Positions 1-11,900 of a DNA stretch of 64,000 nucleotides are shown piece after piece. The notes beneath the pieces are model-generated. The model had not been told where the DNA came from and made no database searches. It saw only the letters and a list, made by a program, of their open reading frames with translations. Made by a program: the position numbers and the translations under genes. The stretch is taken from positions 34,213,596-34,277,595 of the forward strand of contig CM068582.1 in the NCBI GenBank assembly GCA_035048485.1. The letters run 5' to 3'. Numbering within the stretch: the stretch's first letter is position 1; every line of letters starts with the position of its first letter. The DNA is from Pteria penguin. Taxonomy: Eukaryota > Mollusca > Bivalvia > Pterioida > Pteriidae.

Positions 1-679
1 CTTTGCAACGGACCCACCGGAAGCAGTGATGGATCTTTTACGTGCCACGCCTACCGTGACATGAGGTCTCAGTTTTTAAGGTCTCATCCGAAAAACAGAA
101 CACCGGTGTGCGCAGGGCGGTAGTCGAACCCGGTGTTGTAGCATAGACTATCCCCCCCGGATAAACCGCCCAGTAGAGAACCCCCCCCCCCCGGAAAACC
201 GACCCAGTATAAATCTTCCCGTACGGATAAACCGACCCAGCATAGATTATCCCCCACGGATGAAACGACCCAGTATAGTTTCCCCCCTGAGATCAGTACG
301 CTTTTCTCCCTTTAGAGATTAAAACCGGTTTGGTTCGGATATTACAACAAGTGAATGAAACTAAATATGCATAATGCGTTACCATGTTTATTTGACAAAA
401 TCTCATCGGATATCGGCACATTGCCATTTTGAAATTGTAGTTTTGAAAAATCCGATTTTTCCGCATAAGGGCATGTGGTTCATTTTGCAAATCAAGATAT
501 CTCTTTACTCTAGCTGGTCCTAGGTGAGAATCAAATTATGAATTGATTCCTCATTAGGACACATTATCACCTACATGTCGAGCAAATGCAGATATAAAAA
601 CATAATTTTGATCAAATTACATTTTAGAAGTGCCAAAAAATTACATTTATATTTTCCTTTGAGGTGGTTTTTCGGGGGT

Positions 680-945
680 TTTTTTGTCCCCCGATTTTCG
701 CGAAAGCGTGGGGACATTAAATCTCATTCGTCTGTCCGTCTGCCACAAAGACTCTAACCTTGAACACAACTTTTTAAACGTAAAACGTAGGGCCTTCGTT
801 TTTGACATGTGTGTCCCTAATTGCAATACCTGTCCGTTGGTACCGAAATGTTTTTGATCGTGACCTTTGACCTACTTCAATGTAGCTTTTTAACCGTAAG
901 ACGTGGTCCTTTAAATTTGGCTTGTGTGTCCCTAATGTAAATTCT
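680..945 (+). repeat. Leader plus two diverged 115-bp tandem units
   Basis: A CCCCCG..GGGGACATTAA hairpin-like leader and GTCTGTCCGTC are followed by two units (CTTTTTAAACGTAAAACG near 770, CTTTTTAACCGTAAGACG near 886, each ending TGTGTCCCTAAT). The leader resembles that at 13097-13150. Confidence 0.5.
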
Positions 946-1061
946 CAATCATGTTAGAATCTAGAATAATATCATCAAATTTTACAAAGTTCTGCTGCAG
1001 ATACATGTAGGCATATACAACCATGACAATATGTCATCCTTACTGATAGTACTCCGAAAGC

Positions 1062-1165
1062 GGGGGGGGGGGGCACATTTTTTTTTTTTTTTTTTTTTTT
1101 GTTTTTTATTTTTCATTTTATCATTATTATTATTTTTTTTTTTTTGGTTATGTTTGTTTGTTTTT
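1062..1165. repeat. Homopolymer and GTTT-rich low-complexity tract
   Basis: A G run followed by long T runs and TTTG repeats. ORFs here are low-complexity artefacts. Confidence 0.8.
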
Positions 1166-1585
1166 GTTTGTTTGTTTGTTCTGCGTCCTTGTGCCATAAG
1201 ATTTTGAATCCCCAAAACATGAAAACAATCAAAGGAAAACTATTTTAGGAATTGACACTTCTTTTCCTCAATACCAAATCTTTTCTATTCTAATATAAAT
1301 GTGATCTAAAATATGAAATGGCATCTTGACGCAATGATAATGAAATTTTCCCAATGATTCTGCTCATTAATCATACATGTGTATCTTATTTTTCCTTTTT
1401 GCTGTAATTCTGATATAATCTACACTATAAAGAATGATGAAAACGGAACTTTGTTTTGTATACATGGTTGTTTATTTTTCTCCATGGCAGGCTGATAGGT
1501 GTTTCAATTTCAAAAGCACGTAAAATCAAGACTGAATTATGGTTTGAATTTTTCGATTTGACGTGAATCATGAATCAATAAGTGT

Positions 1586-1616
<31 letters not shown>

Positions 1617-1840
1617 GGTGAACCCAGGTCGGTTTATCCACCTAGGGGGCAAAGCCTATGCTGATGATCAGAAGGGGGAAAATCGTACGGATAGAATATC
1701 CCCTTTAGAGGGAGAAGATCTATACTGGGTCGGTTTATCCGGGAGGAAAGTCTATGCGTGGGGGGGGGGGGGGTCTATGCTACAACACCGGGACCTTTGA
1801 TCACGAGCCGAGCATCTTATCCACTAGACCACACCGGCTT

Positions 1841-2402
1841 TACTTTAATGAAAGGTGATACCAGGAAATAAAATATGATTAACTATTAACCATGAATAAT
1901 TCAATTACGAGACATTTTCTTACTCCTACCACTTTAGACGTCACTAAACAATGGTATAATTATGCGCGTGAAAAGAATTGGTGGCGTGGCCAACACAAAT
2001 AACTTGGTTCGCTGACCGTACTGCAAACGTCATTGCACGTCATTTCGGACAGGTAAAACAATGTCTTTACATTCCACTCTTTAAGCTATGCACGGTTAGG
2101 CCAGCGTGATCCATTTATCTATAGACGTAAATTTGTGATCGTCAGTGTGATTACTATGGGTTTTTATTGATTGATGACAATTGGAATTCTCTCAATCATT
2201 AGTTAAGAACTGTATATCTTTTGTGACAGAATATTCTATTCTAAGTTTATTGAACTTTAAGACAGTTTTCCTTTTTTCACATTTCTTTTGCAGCTATTAT
2301 TTAACATTTTACCTGCAACAATACTATGATACCCCACTCTGTTTCATTCGAGTTTGATAGCATGGATGAGGCACAGTGTCAAATGACAGATCACAGATAT
2401 GT
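1841..2402. other. Unassigned AT-rich sequence
   Basis: No gene, RNA or repeat recognised. Confidence 0.5.
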
Positions 2403-2778
2403 TGTGGTCACCTTGAGAACTGTGGTCACGATGAGAACTGTGGTCACGATGAGAACTGTGGTCACGATGAAACTGCGGTCACGATGAGAACTGCGGCCAC
2501 GATAAGAAATGTGGCCACGACGAGAACTGTAGTCACGGTGAAAACTGTAGTCACGGTGAGCACTATGATCTCTGTGAGAGAGGTGAGAATTGCGGTCACA
2601 GTGAGAACTGCGGTCGCAATAGGAACTGTAGTAACGGTGAGAACTGAGGTCATGGTGAGAACTGCGGTCGCAGTGAGAACTGCAGTACTAACGGTGAGAA
2701 CTGCGGTCGCGATGAAAACTGTGGTCACAATGAGAACTGAGGTCACAATGAAAACTGTGGTCACAATGAAAACTGAGT
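2403..2778. repeat. 18-bp minisatellite
   Basis: About 20 tandem copies of an 18-bp unit, GTGGTCACGATGAGAACT and variants (CGGTCGCAGTGAGAACTG, CGGTCACAGTGAGAACTG). Because the period is a multiple of three, long frames stay open on both strands. The + frame starts as a CGHDEN repeat and then shifts after a one-base loss. Confidence 0.85.
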
Positions 2779-3264
2779 CGGTGATCATCTCATAAGTCCT
2801 CTGACACACAGCCTCTGTTACACCTTGCCAACTTGTACCACTAGACTACGCTACGACATAATAATCCAATACGCGAGTTTCGAGATACCTATCCGGACCG
2901 ACATTTTTCGAATTTTACGCACTCCTCTTGGCAAAGGTGGGACTAGCCTGGTTCCGATTAGGTGGGACATGTTTACATCCGTCTCTGTATAAAGTTAATA
3001 ATCCGCTCTATTTAAATGCGAGTAAATAAAAAAAAATACATGAAAATTATGAAAGATAAGAATGATTTAAAAAATAAAACCGAGAACTATTTGTTTCATA
3101 AGTAAACTTTCTTAAATAGTTTCTTGGAGCGGTTCAAATCTTCAGTACAGCGGATTCCAGTGGAAAGTTGGCTTTTACAAAAATTATAAAAAATTATTGG
3201 GGAAAATATAATACATAAACATCTAGGATACTTCATTTTGATAATGGCAATGCTCAACAAATTA
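2779..3264. other. Intergenic, with a fragment repeated in inverse orientation near 3640-3735
   Basis: GCAAAGGTGGGAC at about 2931-2943 and ATCCGGACCG upstream of it recur in reverse complement at about 3648-3720. Flanking similarity suggests old inverted copies. Otherwise nothing seen. Confidence 0.35.
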
Positions 3265-3564
3265 CAATCTTATTAAAACGCGACTTGTATTTCGCTCTCT
3301 ACGATACTCTCCATATACAAGATCTTACAACTGCCGATTCGAGGTCGTCTCAGGATGACCTTTCAGAACAGCCAATCAGAATTGGAGTTAGAGATCTTTC
3401 GGTGTTATATTACATACAAACAATACCGAAATATCTCTAACTCAAATTCTAATTGGCTGTACTGAAAGGTCATCCTGAGATGACCTCGAATCGGCAGTTG
3501 TAAGATCTTGTACATGGAGAGTAGCGTAGAGGAACGAAGTACAAGTCGCGTTTCAATAAGATTG
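3265..3564. mobile_element. 300-bp near-perfect palindrome (fold-back MITE)
   Basis: Two arms of about 140 bp are inverted copies with only scattered mismatches, starting CAATCTTATT(A/G)AAACGCG and meeting around 3400-3425. No target duplication is obvious. The - frame across it has no known protein. Confidence 0.75.
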
Positions 3565-4129
3565 AACAAATTAGTGTTGGCAATTTCATGAAAAATTCGT
3601 TTTAATTCACAATTACCGAGATATCCTTTGCTATAACGGCCAGCGGTGTCCCACCTTTGCCTCAACTTGCGGTTCAAGGAGCACATAAAAACCGAATATT
3701 GACGGTCCGGATTGTATTTCAAAACTGACATATTAATCGGTATCGGTCGGGGAGGTAATCGTAGCGAGTCGTAATAGGATCGTAGTGAATCGTAGAAAGG
3801 CGGGACAAGTCGTAGTCCAGCCACAATTTGTACCAGATTTAAATATGCCGTAGCGATGGCGTAACGTAGTCGAAGTGTAGTTTTTGTCAAATGTAGCACA
3901 GTCTTGGTGACATTTACCCCCGACTTTACATCTTTTCATCGCGATCATGATACGACGCATAACGACATGCGCTGATTGACGCTCCAAGGTGCGAAAAATA
4001 ACCGTGACATGCAGAAGATGTTGAGTTGTTATCATTCTGAAGTCATGAACAAATACGTAATTTATAACAGTTTTGTCGGACCTCGAATGACGTCATCAAA
4101 ACGTTTTGCGGAAGGACGAATTGAAGATG
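3565..4129. other. Intergenic, GTAG/CGTAGT-rich, unassigned
   Basis: Contains imperfect TCGTAG motifs (3755-3880) and the inverted partner of the 2880-2950 fragment. The - strand open frame (KYNPDRQYSVF..) is unlike any family I know. Confidence 0.3.
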
Positions 4130-4640
4130 ACCTCTACATTATAATCACAATTTATCCCCGTCTTAGCTACATCGCTACGTTATAGTCGCAATTTATTCCA
4201 CTCTTAACTACATCGCTACGCTATAACCGCAATTTATCCCCGTCTTAGCTACATCGCTACGCTATAATCGCAATTTATCCCCGTCTTAACTCTATCGAAA
4301 CGCCATATTTGGAATTTATCCCCGTCTTATATACATCGCTTCGCTATAGTCGCAATTTATCCCCGTCTTAGCTTCATCGCTACGCTATAGTCGCAACTTA
4401 TCCCAATCTTAACTACATCGCTACCCGATAGTCACAACTTATACCTGCCTTAACTACATCGCTTCGCTGTAGTCATATCTTATACCCGTCTTAGCTTCAT
4501 CGCTACGCTAAATAGTCAAATTTACCTCGTCATAGCTACATGTATATCGCTACTCTGTAGTCACAACTTATCCCCGTCTTTGTGACGTCGCTACGCTATA
4601 GTCATAACATATCCCCGTCTTAGTTACATCGCTAAGACTA
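4130..4640. repeat. 41-bp tandem satellite
   Basis: About 12 copies of a 41-bp unit containing CATCGCTACGCTATAGTCGC and TTATCCCCGTCTTAGCTA. Spacings of CATCGC at 4170, 4211 and 4252 are exactly 41. Copies diverge toward the right. Confidence 0.85.
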
Positions 4641-5363
4641 TTAGTTTTCGTCTCATATTTATCATATCATTTCTTTTACGTTTCGTCCAAGCGTTTTATA
4701 GTACATTATCCGTGCATATAATGCACTGATAATGTTTTAATGATAACGAATGAATAATAATGAGATAAAAAGATAAATTATCAAACATCTTCTCGAAGCC
4801 AGAAATTTTTATATTTGGTACATTAAATGAATAAAATATATTGAGTGAAAAATATAAAAGTCAAGTTGATATCATTTTTACTCATTTTGATTGTATGATC
4901 ATATTGAACATTTATAACGTTCTTATTCATTGTATCCATATGCGTAATTTGTCTTTACGGAAACTGTATGCATGCTATGGCCAATCATCGTATTGTAAGA
5001 AGTGTGAAACCATCCCATCATGATCTTGTTTGGCAAAAAAAAGGTCCCTTTGTCAAAATACGCATGGCGTTTTTGAATACGTAAATGCAAAAACAAAAGA
5101 TATCTCTTTAAATAGCCCATAATTGATAAAAAACGAATATTACATTTCCTGATAATAGCCTGTGTCGAAGGACAAATTTTATCCACGATGCATCATGTTC
5201 AAAGTTCACTGCCTCCTCTACAACAAAGAGTTCAAAGAAAGAAATTGTCGTATTCGAAAGTACACGCGTTTTTACCAAAGTGGGTCAGTAACGACCTCTG
5301 CTATTGGGCATTTTCTCGCCTTTACGGACAGTCACGGACTGTGATTGATTTACGAGTCGGTCG
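4641..5363. other. Upstream region of the tyrosinase-like gene
   Basis: AT-rich, short ORFs only, none recognised. Confidence 0.4.
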
Positions 5364-5370
5364 TATAAGA
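5364..5370 (+). promoter_or_regulatory. Possible TATA box of the tyrosinase-like gene
   Basis: TATAAGA lies about 145 bp before the chosen ATG. Start by this box would give a 5' UTR of about 115 nt containing upstream ATGs (for example at 5429), which weakens the call. No other promoter element is evident. Confidence 0.25.
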
Positions 5371-5510
5371 GCATTCAATAATGTTTACGAGTATTTTCGT
5401 ATTACCATAAATTGTGTTCGTATGTTCTTTATGACCATTTTGGTTCACCTCACCACGCGGTTGTAGATTTCTGTGAGAACGTCTTACGTTGGCATTTTAT
5501 TAACGGTGTT

Positions 5511-5915
5511 ATGTATGCCAACATGTTCTTTTTTGTTATTTCTGTTCTCTCAACATTGGTATTTTTCGGACACACATTCATCGAGGAGATACCACTGCCA
5601 CAAGACTATGAACAGTGTTTAGACAACAAATTTCAAAAAACAGATTTGACGCGATCCATAGCTTACCAGATATACTGGAAATGCAAACAGAAAGGTGCTT
5701 GGAACAGAAGGATGGAACTTGGAAGCAACATGACTTACGATGAGTACCGATATATCCTAAGTTTATTGCCACCCCGTAAACTATTCCGCACAAGCGGCAT
5801 GGTAACATTTCGGCATCCGAATGCCAAACCTCGAATCCGGAAGGAGTACAGACGCATGACAGAGAAGGAGAGGAATAATTATCATCGTGCTGTAAACCTC
5901 TTGAAACGGATTCCG
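5511..5915 (+). CDS. Tyrosinase-like exon 1 (signal peptide and N-terminal segment)
   Basis: Encodes 135 residues from the first in-frame ATG. ATG 5523, four codons on, has an A at -3 and is equally possible. A hydrophobic run (FFFVISVLSTLVFF) suits a secreted protein. The exon ends at ATT CCG before a GTAAAT donor at 5916, phase 0. The RKEYRRMTEKER motif near its end identifies it as the tyrosinase N-terminus. The open frame continues past the donor into meaningless hydrophobic codons, as read-through into an intron would. Confidence 0.85.
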
Positions 5916-8900
5916 GTAAATGCATATTTGTTATTCATATGTAGTGTTGTTATTGTTGTTGCTTCTTTTACCAAAGTTGTCGTCGTTATAATTATGGTGG
6001 TGGTTTCTTTTATGGAAGTTATTGTTTCATATTCGATATGAATATTCCGTTGCTTTTTCTCATTCCAAATAAAGCCTAGTACACATTTAATTCGGAATGT
6101 TCTATATTTGAAAAAAAGTGTTCGATATGAAGTTAAAATTGAATTGAGTAATCGCCTGGGCCTCTAATGATTACATTTTTGGACTATCGGGCAAGATTAA
6201 TATCAACCAAGTTAGAATATTATTGTCAGTCATACTCAAACACTTTGCACAATAAAACTTAAGGCAGTGACATTAAAAGAACAATGGTAGAGGTATAGCT
6301 TTAACATGTCTATTTATTCATTCGTTCTTTTATTTATCCATTTATTAATTATTCATTAATTGTTATTTTTAAAATCTAATAAATTAGAATAGTATATTAT
6401 TTACCATACTTGTCATTAAAACAAAATATACCCTTATAACCACTTTCCGATCAGATTATACGCTGGTCACATTCCCGTCTGTAAGGGTGCAGATATTCTA
6501 CCTTATCAGGCAAAGGGCTGACATTAAAAATTTTGTAAGATTTTTCAAACAGAAAGGACATTTAAATTCACCAAGCATATATTCACCTTTTTAAAGATAA
6601 AAATGTATATGTTCTTATGAATATACTTCCCATAAATACTTTTAAAAATCGGCCTAGTACGCTGTGCTCAGATAGGTATCGGTTCAGGCATGTGCGAATT
6701 TAGTATATAGTGTCCATACGATGTCCGGCCAATGATCGGAATAGCATCCCATAATACCGACCAGTGAACTTCCAGTACCTTATCGAAATTGTCTACACAT
6801 TTAGCCAAATATCATCTGATCGCCGTTGGAACACCGGAATCTCTGAAAAGTTTAGTTTCTGTTGCACATACTTACCGATGCCACTTTGTCGGCGATACCT
6901 TCCGATCTTTTCCGTGACATCCGGATAAAAATATGACCAAGGCATTAACATGGTTAAATCAGCTAAAAGTTTAAACTTTATTTTGCCGTCTCTGGTTTTT
7001 GACTAAATAAACCAAAAGATAACAGGATTCCATATCGGAGTCGGACTTGAAAGAATGCTCATTGCTGCATTTTAGCTTCTAAAGATAAACATAGTGCGTT
7101 GTGGAAAGAAAATTGCCGCCCAACCATTTTAAGTAATTAATAATACACTATCTCCGAGTTATATCCAAACTACGGACATTGCATATATACTTTGGCGATA
7201 TTTTATTCATGACATATGCACAGCCACTGTAATTGCCCGAGATAAAGCTTTCAAGACATATGTTGTTTCTGTATGAATTACTGACGTCATTGATCTCAGA
7301 TGAGATATATAACGCACATTATATCTAACAAGAAACAATTTGGTGCAAGCACCAAAGTGTGGGCCGGAATGGGATGATGATAAAACTGCAAAGAAGAGGC
7401 AGGATTATGATATTACACAGGTGTAACTTTGTGAAAAGAAATTTCCGCTGGTATATTTTTGACTTGATGAGTTCGACCTTTGACTTTTAGATTTATCTCT
7501 GGATAATTGATATTGTCTTGATTGTGTAATTATTGATATTAATGTCACATCAAGAGTCACTTAATGGTGGCAGCACCTGACTGGTACATAACCTTGTAAT
7601 TTCTACCTATCACCGGGCCCACCAGAAGCAGAGATCGAGGGGATATTTACGATGCTAATGTTTACCGCACCAAGGGGAATGGGTAGATAGAAAGGGAAGG
7701 AGAAATAGAAATCAAATAGTCGTAGAACCGATAACCGGAATTAGATCCAGGTCGCCAAATAAGAAACCCAGTGCAATATCACAGAACTAAACTAATACCT
7801 GTCGATCCATGACGGCATTTTATAGATATGATGCAATTCTTATTCGTTTTAATGTATTCATATTTAATAATACTTATGATTAAGTGTTTGGGAATTTGAG
7901 GATAGATGAGGATAGATAAAAGCAAACATAAATATTAAGAAGGAAAAAAAAACCCAATATCGAATATCTTCAATTGTGAAACTTTGTCCTTTGATCCATT
8001 TTGGTAATGTCAGGTGAATATCTGCATCGGCCAGCAAATTATGACGTGTTGTACAAATGTCGCATCAAATTCACGTCAACGTCAAAGTGTCGATCAGCAG
8101 AAACAAATGCATGCTACACTTGTCACAGTGTTCATTACATGGGACCTATTAAACAACGTATCAGTAACTTCTGGTCGATGAACATATATAATAAAAAAAA
8201 TAATAATATACAGATGTACTTACACAAAAGCGAACGTGGTAGAGCGGGAAATCTCAAAAAAAGAAGTGTAATGTATATACAATTGAGATTTTTAAATTCT
8301 CGCCTTACGTAAAATTTTTTAGTTATTTTATAAGCGACATAACCTCAACTCTAATTTTTGATATGTAGAGAATACAGGGATATCTCCAAATCCAAATAAA
8401 TAACTTAGCTTGGTGACCAACATTTTCGGTAAGGCCGGAGAAAGGTTCCTTTTCTTTTTGTGTTTCTTATTTATTTAAATTTTAAACTGAAATTCATAAT
8501 GGACTATTAAAACAAACAAGCTTATTAATTTTCAATCCTAGTCACCGATCAGACCATTCAATTAAACGTTAATAAACACAAATATTGTTTTAACCACTAC
8601 GCTCATAGGTCATTTTACTATCTCGATAACTTTTTTCAGTACCGTAATGGCGGATACGACCGCAACACCTATCGGTAAAGGGCAGATAACTATTGAGTAA
8701 CTGCCTAGTAGAATGGTCTATATTGGGAAACGGACTGTGAATTGAGTATTGGGCTATAATACATGAATATTCAGTAACATTGAAGCATGCCATGTTGCAC
8801 GCACTGGAATAAGATACAAAGATAACAAAATTATGTTACTGTCACACTCACAACAATAAACCAAGGTGTATACTATGAGAATCTAGAATCACCTCAAGTC

Positions 8901-11900
8901 CCAGATCGAAGGATATCAGTCGAGGTCGACATGCGACGACATAATCCCAACTGAGGCATTAGTTAAGGTTGAAATGTCGGAAATTTCAAAACTACGCTAA
9001 AACTAATCCCAGATAAAAAAGTTAATTTAATAACAATGATAGTGTGTTACAAGAACATGGAACCAGGCAACATGAAATAACAAACATAAAAATATAAAAT
9101 GAGTTAAAACTTTTTTTTTCATATATCAATTTGTAGAATATAACGTTCCTCTAAAATTAATCAGAGTTACCTCGCTTTGTTTACGAAACTAAACAGAGCG
9201 TGCAGTCGCCCCACATCCGGTGAGATTTCCAAGTCTTGTGTGCGAGAATGAATCCATGGCAATCAGAGGTGAATTATATGCTTGGGAGGAGTAAGAGTCT
9301 CCTGTGTGGTTAGTCGCAACAGCCACTATGTCCAAACCATACGGACGACCAGAACGGGTGTTATTACACTGCAGTCAAAGCTCCATAAGAAACTCATAGT
9401 GTTGTTTTCTCTTATTCAAATGTAAACATTTACAATGCTAGTCTAATTCCTTCGATGAACTACGCTAAACAGACTCGGTTCATCAGCCCATGAACTTGGG
9501 TCTTGGAAGTAGTACCCGGCGCATTGCAAATCACATGCGTAGTGATATAAAAAGAGGCGGGGTTTACTCAAGTTCATGGCCGATGTTGTATTATTGAATT
9601 AATGCATCTGTTAATTTTGAGCAATTAAAGAAATTACCTGGACAGATAGAGTATTTTTTAGCATTCTAGACACGTACTATATTGCGTGGCGGAAGTACTT
9701 TTACACTTCAGGAATAAATCGGTCCTTGCCAGTTTGATAACGGGGAATTTGATATTTTGTTTTCAAAAAAGAACCTTTCAAAATGCATTGTAAATATAAG
9801 GAATGGCTGTCCTTTTTTTCTAGGTTCATAGGGAATGAACTTGGGTGAGAAGCGAACAAATCATTCGAGAACCGCTTCGCGGTTCACCTGATTTGTTTGT
9901 TTCTCGCCCAAGTTCATTCCCCATGAACCTAGAAAAAAAGACAGCCATTCCTTAAATATACCATTGAACACGAAATAATCATGCTCTCTACTTGTTACTT
10001 CAGTTAGGAAAACGTAATCGTTATGACGTCATTGCCGCCGTGCATCAGGGCAGAGCAATCGGCGCCGCTCACGAAGGACCAAATTTCCTCGGTTGGCATA
10101 GAGTTTATCTGTTGATGTAAGTATATGTTTATTTAAAGTTGTAAATAAACCTCTTTCATATTATATTGACAACATACATTTAATATCACATGAACTGATA
10201 TGAGTAATTTTTTTTTTATTTGTATACATTTGATAAATATGCTTGCCTATACGATTTTGTATCGATTTATAGTGGAGTACCTACAATAAATATTGTGTGC
10301 TCATGTATGCACAATATTTTATTTTGATAAAAGTACGAAGCATAAAATATAAAGAAGTAGATATATATGGTAAAGATGTAGTCGAAAATACATTGCTATG
10401 ATCGTCAAGTTTCTCTTTTGCATGTGCCCACTATCCTTTCTCGTTTGGGATCTGGCGTGCTTATAATCATCTATTAGCGCAATCGTAACAACTCGTCCAT
10501 TTCCATGGCGACGGTGTTCCGATTGCTATTAGCGTCGTTTAGATCTGCATTAAAACGACAATACCTTAACACATCTAGATACATATCTTTAATTGTCGTA
10601 TATTCTAATGATAAGTAACCTTGGTAATGCTTGATGATTATTTTACAGATATTTATAACACTAATTTAAAACTATTTATGTGGAAGTTCCTTTGTTTTGT
10701 CACAGATATGAAAATGCGTTACGCCAAGTTGTACCCGGAGTTACCATTCCTTACTTTGCCGGAGAGCTAGATTCTAGAATGAAAGACTCGACAAAATCTG
10801 TATTATTTTGCGAGAAATTTCTGGGTACTGGACGGGGAGCCGTAACTACAGGTCCTTTCGCGAATTGGAAAACAGAATCCGGTCCATTGGTAAGAAATAT
10901 TGGGGAAGATGGAGATTTATGGACGGACGAAGGTATAGCTCGTGTCATGAATCAAACCCGAATGTCGGATATAACTGCACCCAATGCTGAAGATGACAAC
11001 AGCATTGAGCTTCAGCATGACGATATCCACGGCTATCTGGGCGGAGGTGTCGGACAGATTGGGGAACTGGAGGAATCCCCACAAGATCCCGTTTTCTTTA
11101 ATTTACACGCCTATGTTGACTTATTATACGAGCGTTTCCGTCAACGACAGATTTCATTGGGTATAGACCCCGCAGACGATTATCCTAGAAATTATGGCGA
11201 CGAGCAACATGCGCCCAATTTAAGGATGGGTTTTGGAGATATCAGGAATTCCGACGGTTTGTCCAATGGGTTAGCTTCTGTTGTACATTATGAACCTGTA
11301 CCAACTTGTAGTAAATCAAAACCATATTGCGGATCAAAATATCTTACTTGTAATACTAAGGTTACACCGTGTCGATGCCAGTCTAAAACTGTTGCTCAGG
11401 TACGGCGCATGGAAAGTCGAAACAAAGATGACGATGACGAAGACTCCTGTGAGACTCCCGAGGCAATGCAGAACCGATACCGGGTAGATCAGACCAATGA
11501 TATCCGGAATTTTGTCTTCGTTCCTGTAGAAGTGATATCTAGACGTCCCCCAGAAAAATCAATTTACAATTCGTACCCCGTATTTAACAAGAAAATTTAC
11601 AAGAAGCTCGGAGACATATATGATCCTAAAACATACGGTATTAATGATATGTTGCCCACCGGAAACTGTAGGACATATACGAGATGTGAGAAAGAATACA
11701 CTCCTAGCGCTGGGAAAATATTTGTCGAGGCAAACGGACTAAATTATCTTGGACAGTACACAGACTTCGCTGTGATTGACACTAGGTTAGCTTTGTCAAG
11801 TTCAACGTCATATATTGCCGTCAAATCGCCAGAGTATAAACAAACTGAAGTATTATTATCAGCACGTGACATTTGTGGACGCATGTGCAAAGCATACTGT

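Larger units (their letters stand above)
134..1787. mobile_element. Non-autonomous TIR element, 1654 bp, CCGG target duplication
   Basis: The ends are perfect 15-bp inverted repeats, TGTTGTAGCATAGAC at 134-148 and its complement at 1773-1787. CCGG flanks both sides (130-133, 1788-1791). Both subterminal regions carry copies of a GGATAAACCGACCCAGTATA-like motif, in opposite orientation at the two ends. The interior holds G/C and T homopolymers, a CCCCCG leader with two 115-bp units (about 680-945) and no recognisable transposase. TG..CA ends with a 4-bp duplication would fit a Ginger-like (integrase-type) family; that class call is inference. Confidence 0.75.
1..1840 (-). repeat. tRNA-derived SINE (family A), split by an inserted TIR element
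   Basis: Positions 1-133 match, in reverse complement, the tail and B-box part of the intact SINE at 35293. Positions 1788-1840 match its tRNA-like 5' head (GATCACGAGCCGAGCATCTTATCC). The two parts join cleanly once the 134-1787 element and one CCGG copy are removed. Confidence 0.8.

Noticed and set aside
3405..4035. Two - strand ORFs (164 and 100 codons)
   Set aside because: They cross a palindrome and a GTAG-rich repeat. No splice or family support.
5916..6041. Extension of the tyrosinase N-terminal ORF
   Set aside because: Codons after the GTAAAT donor become hydrophobic, unlike tyrosinase, and exon 2 joins in frame at 5915.
10680..10705. ORF start before tyrosinase exon 3
   Set aside because: These bases are the pyrimidine tract and AG of the 3' splice site, not coding.
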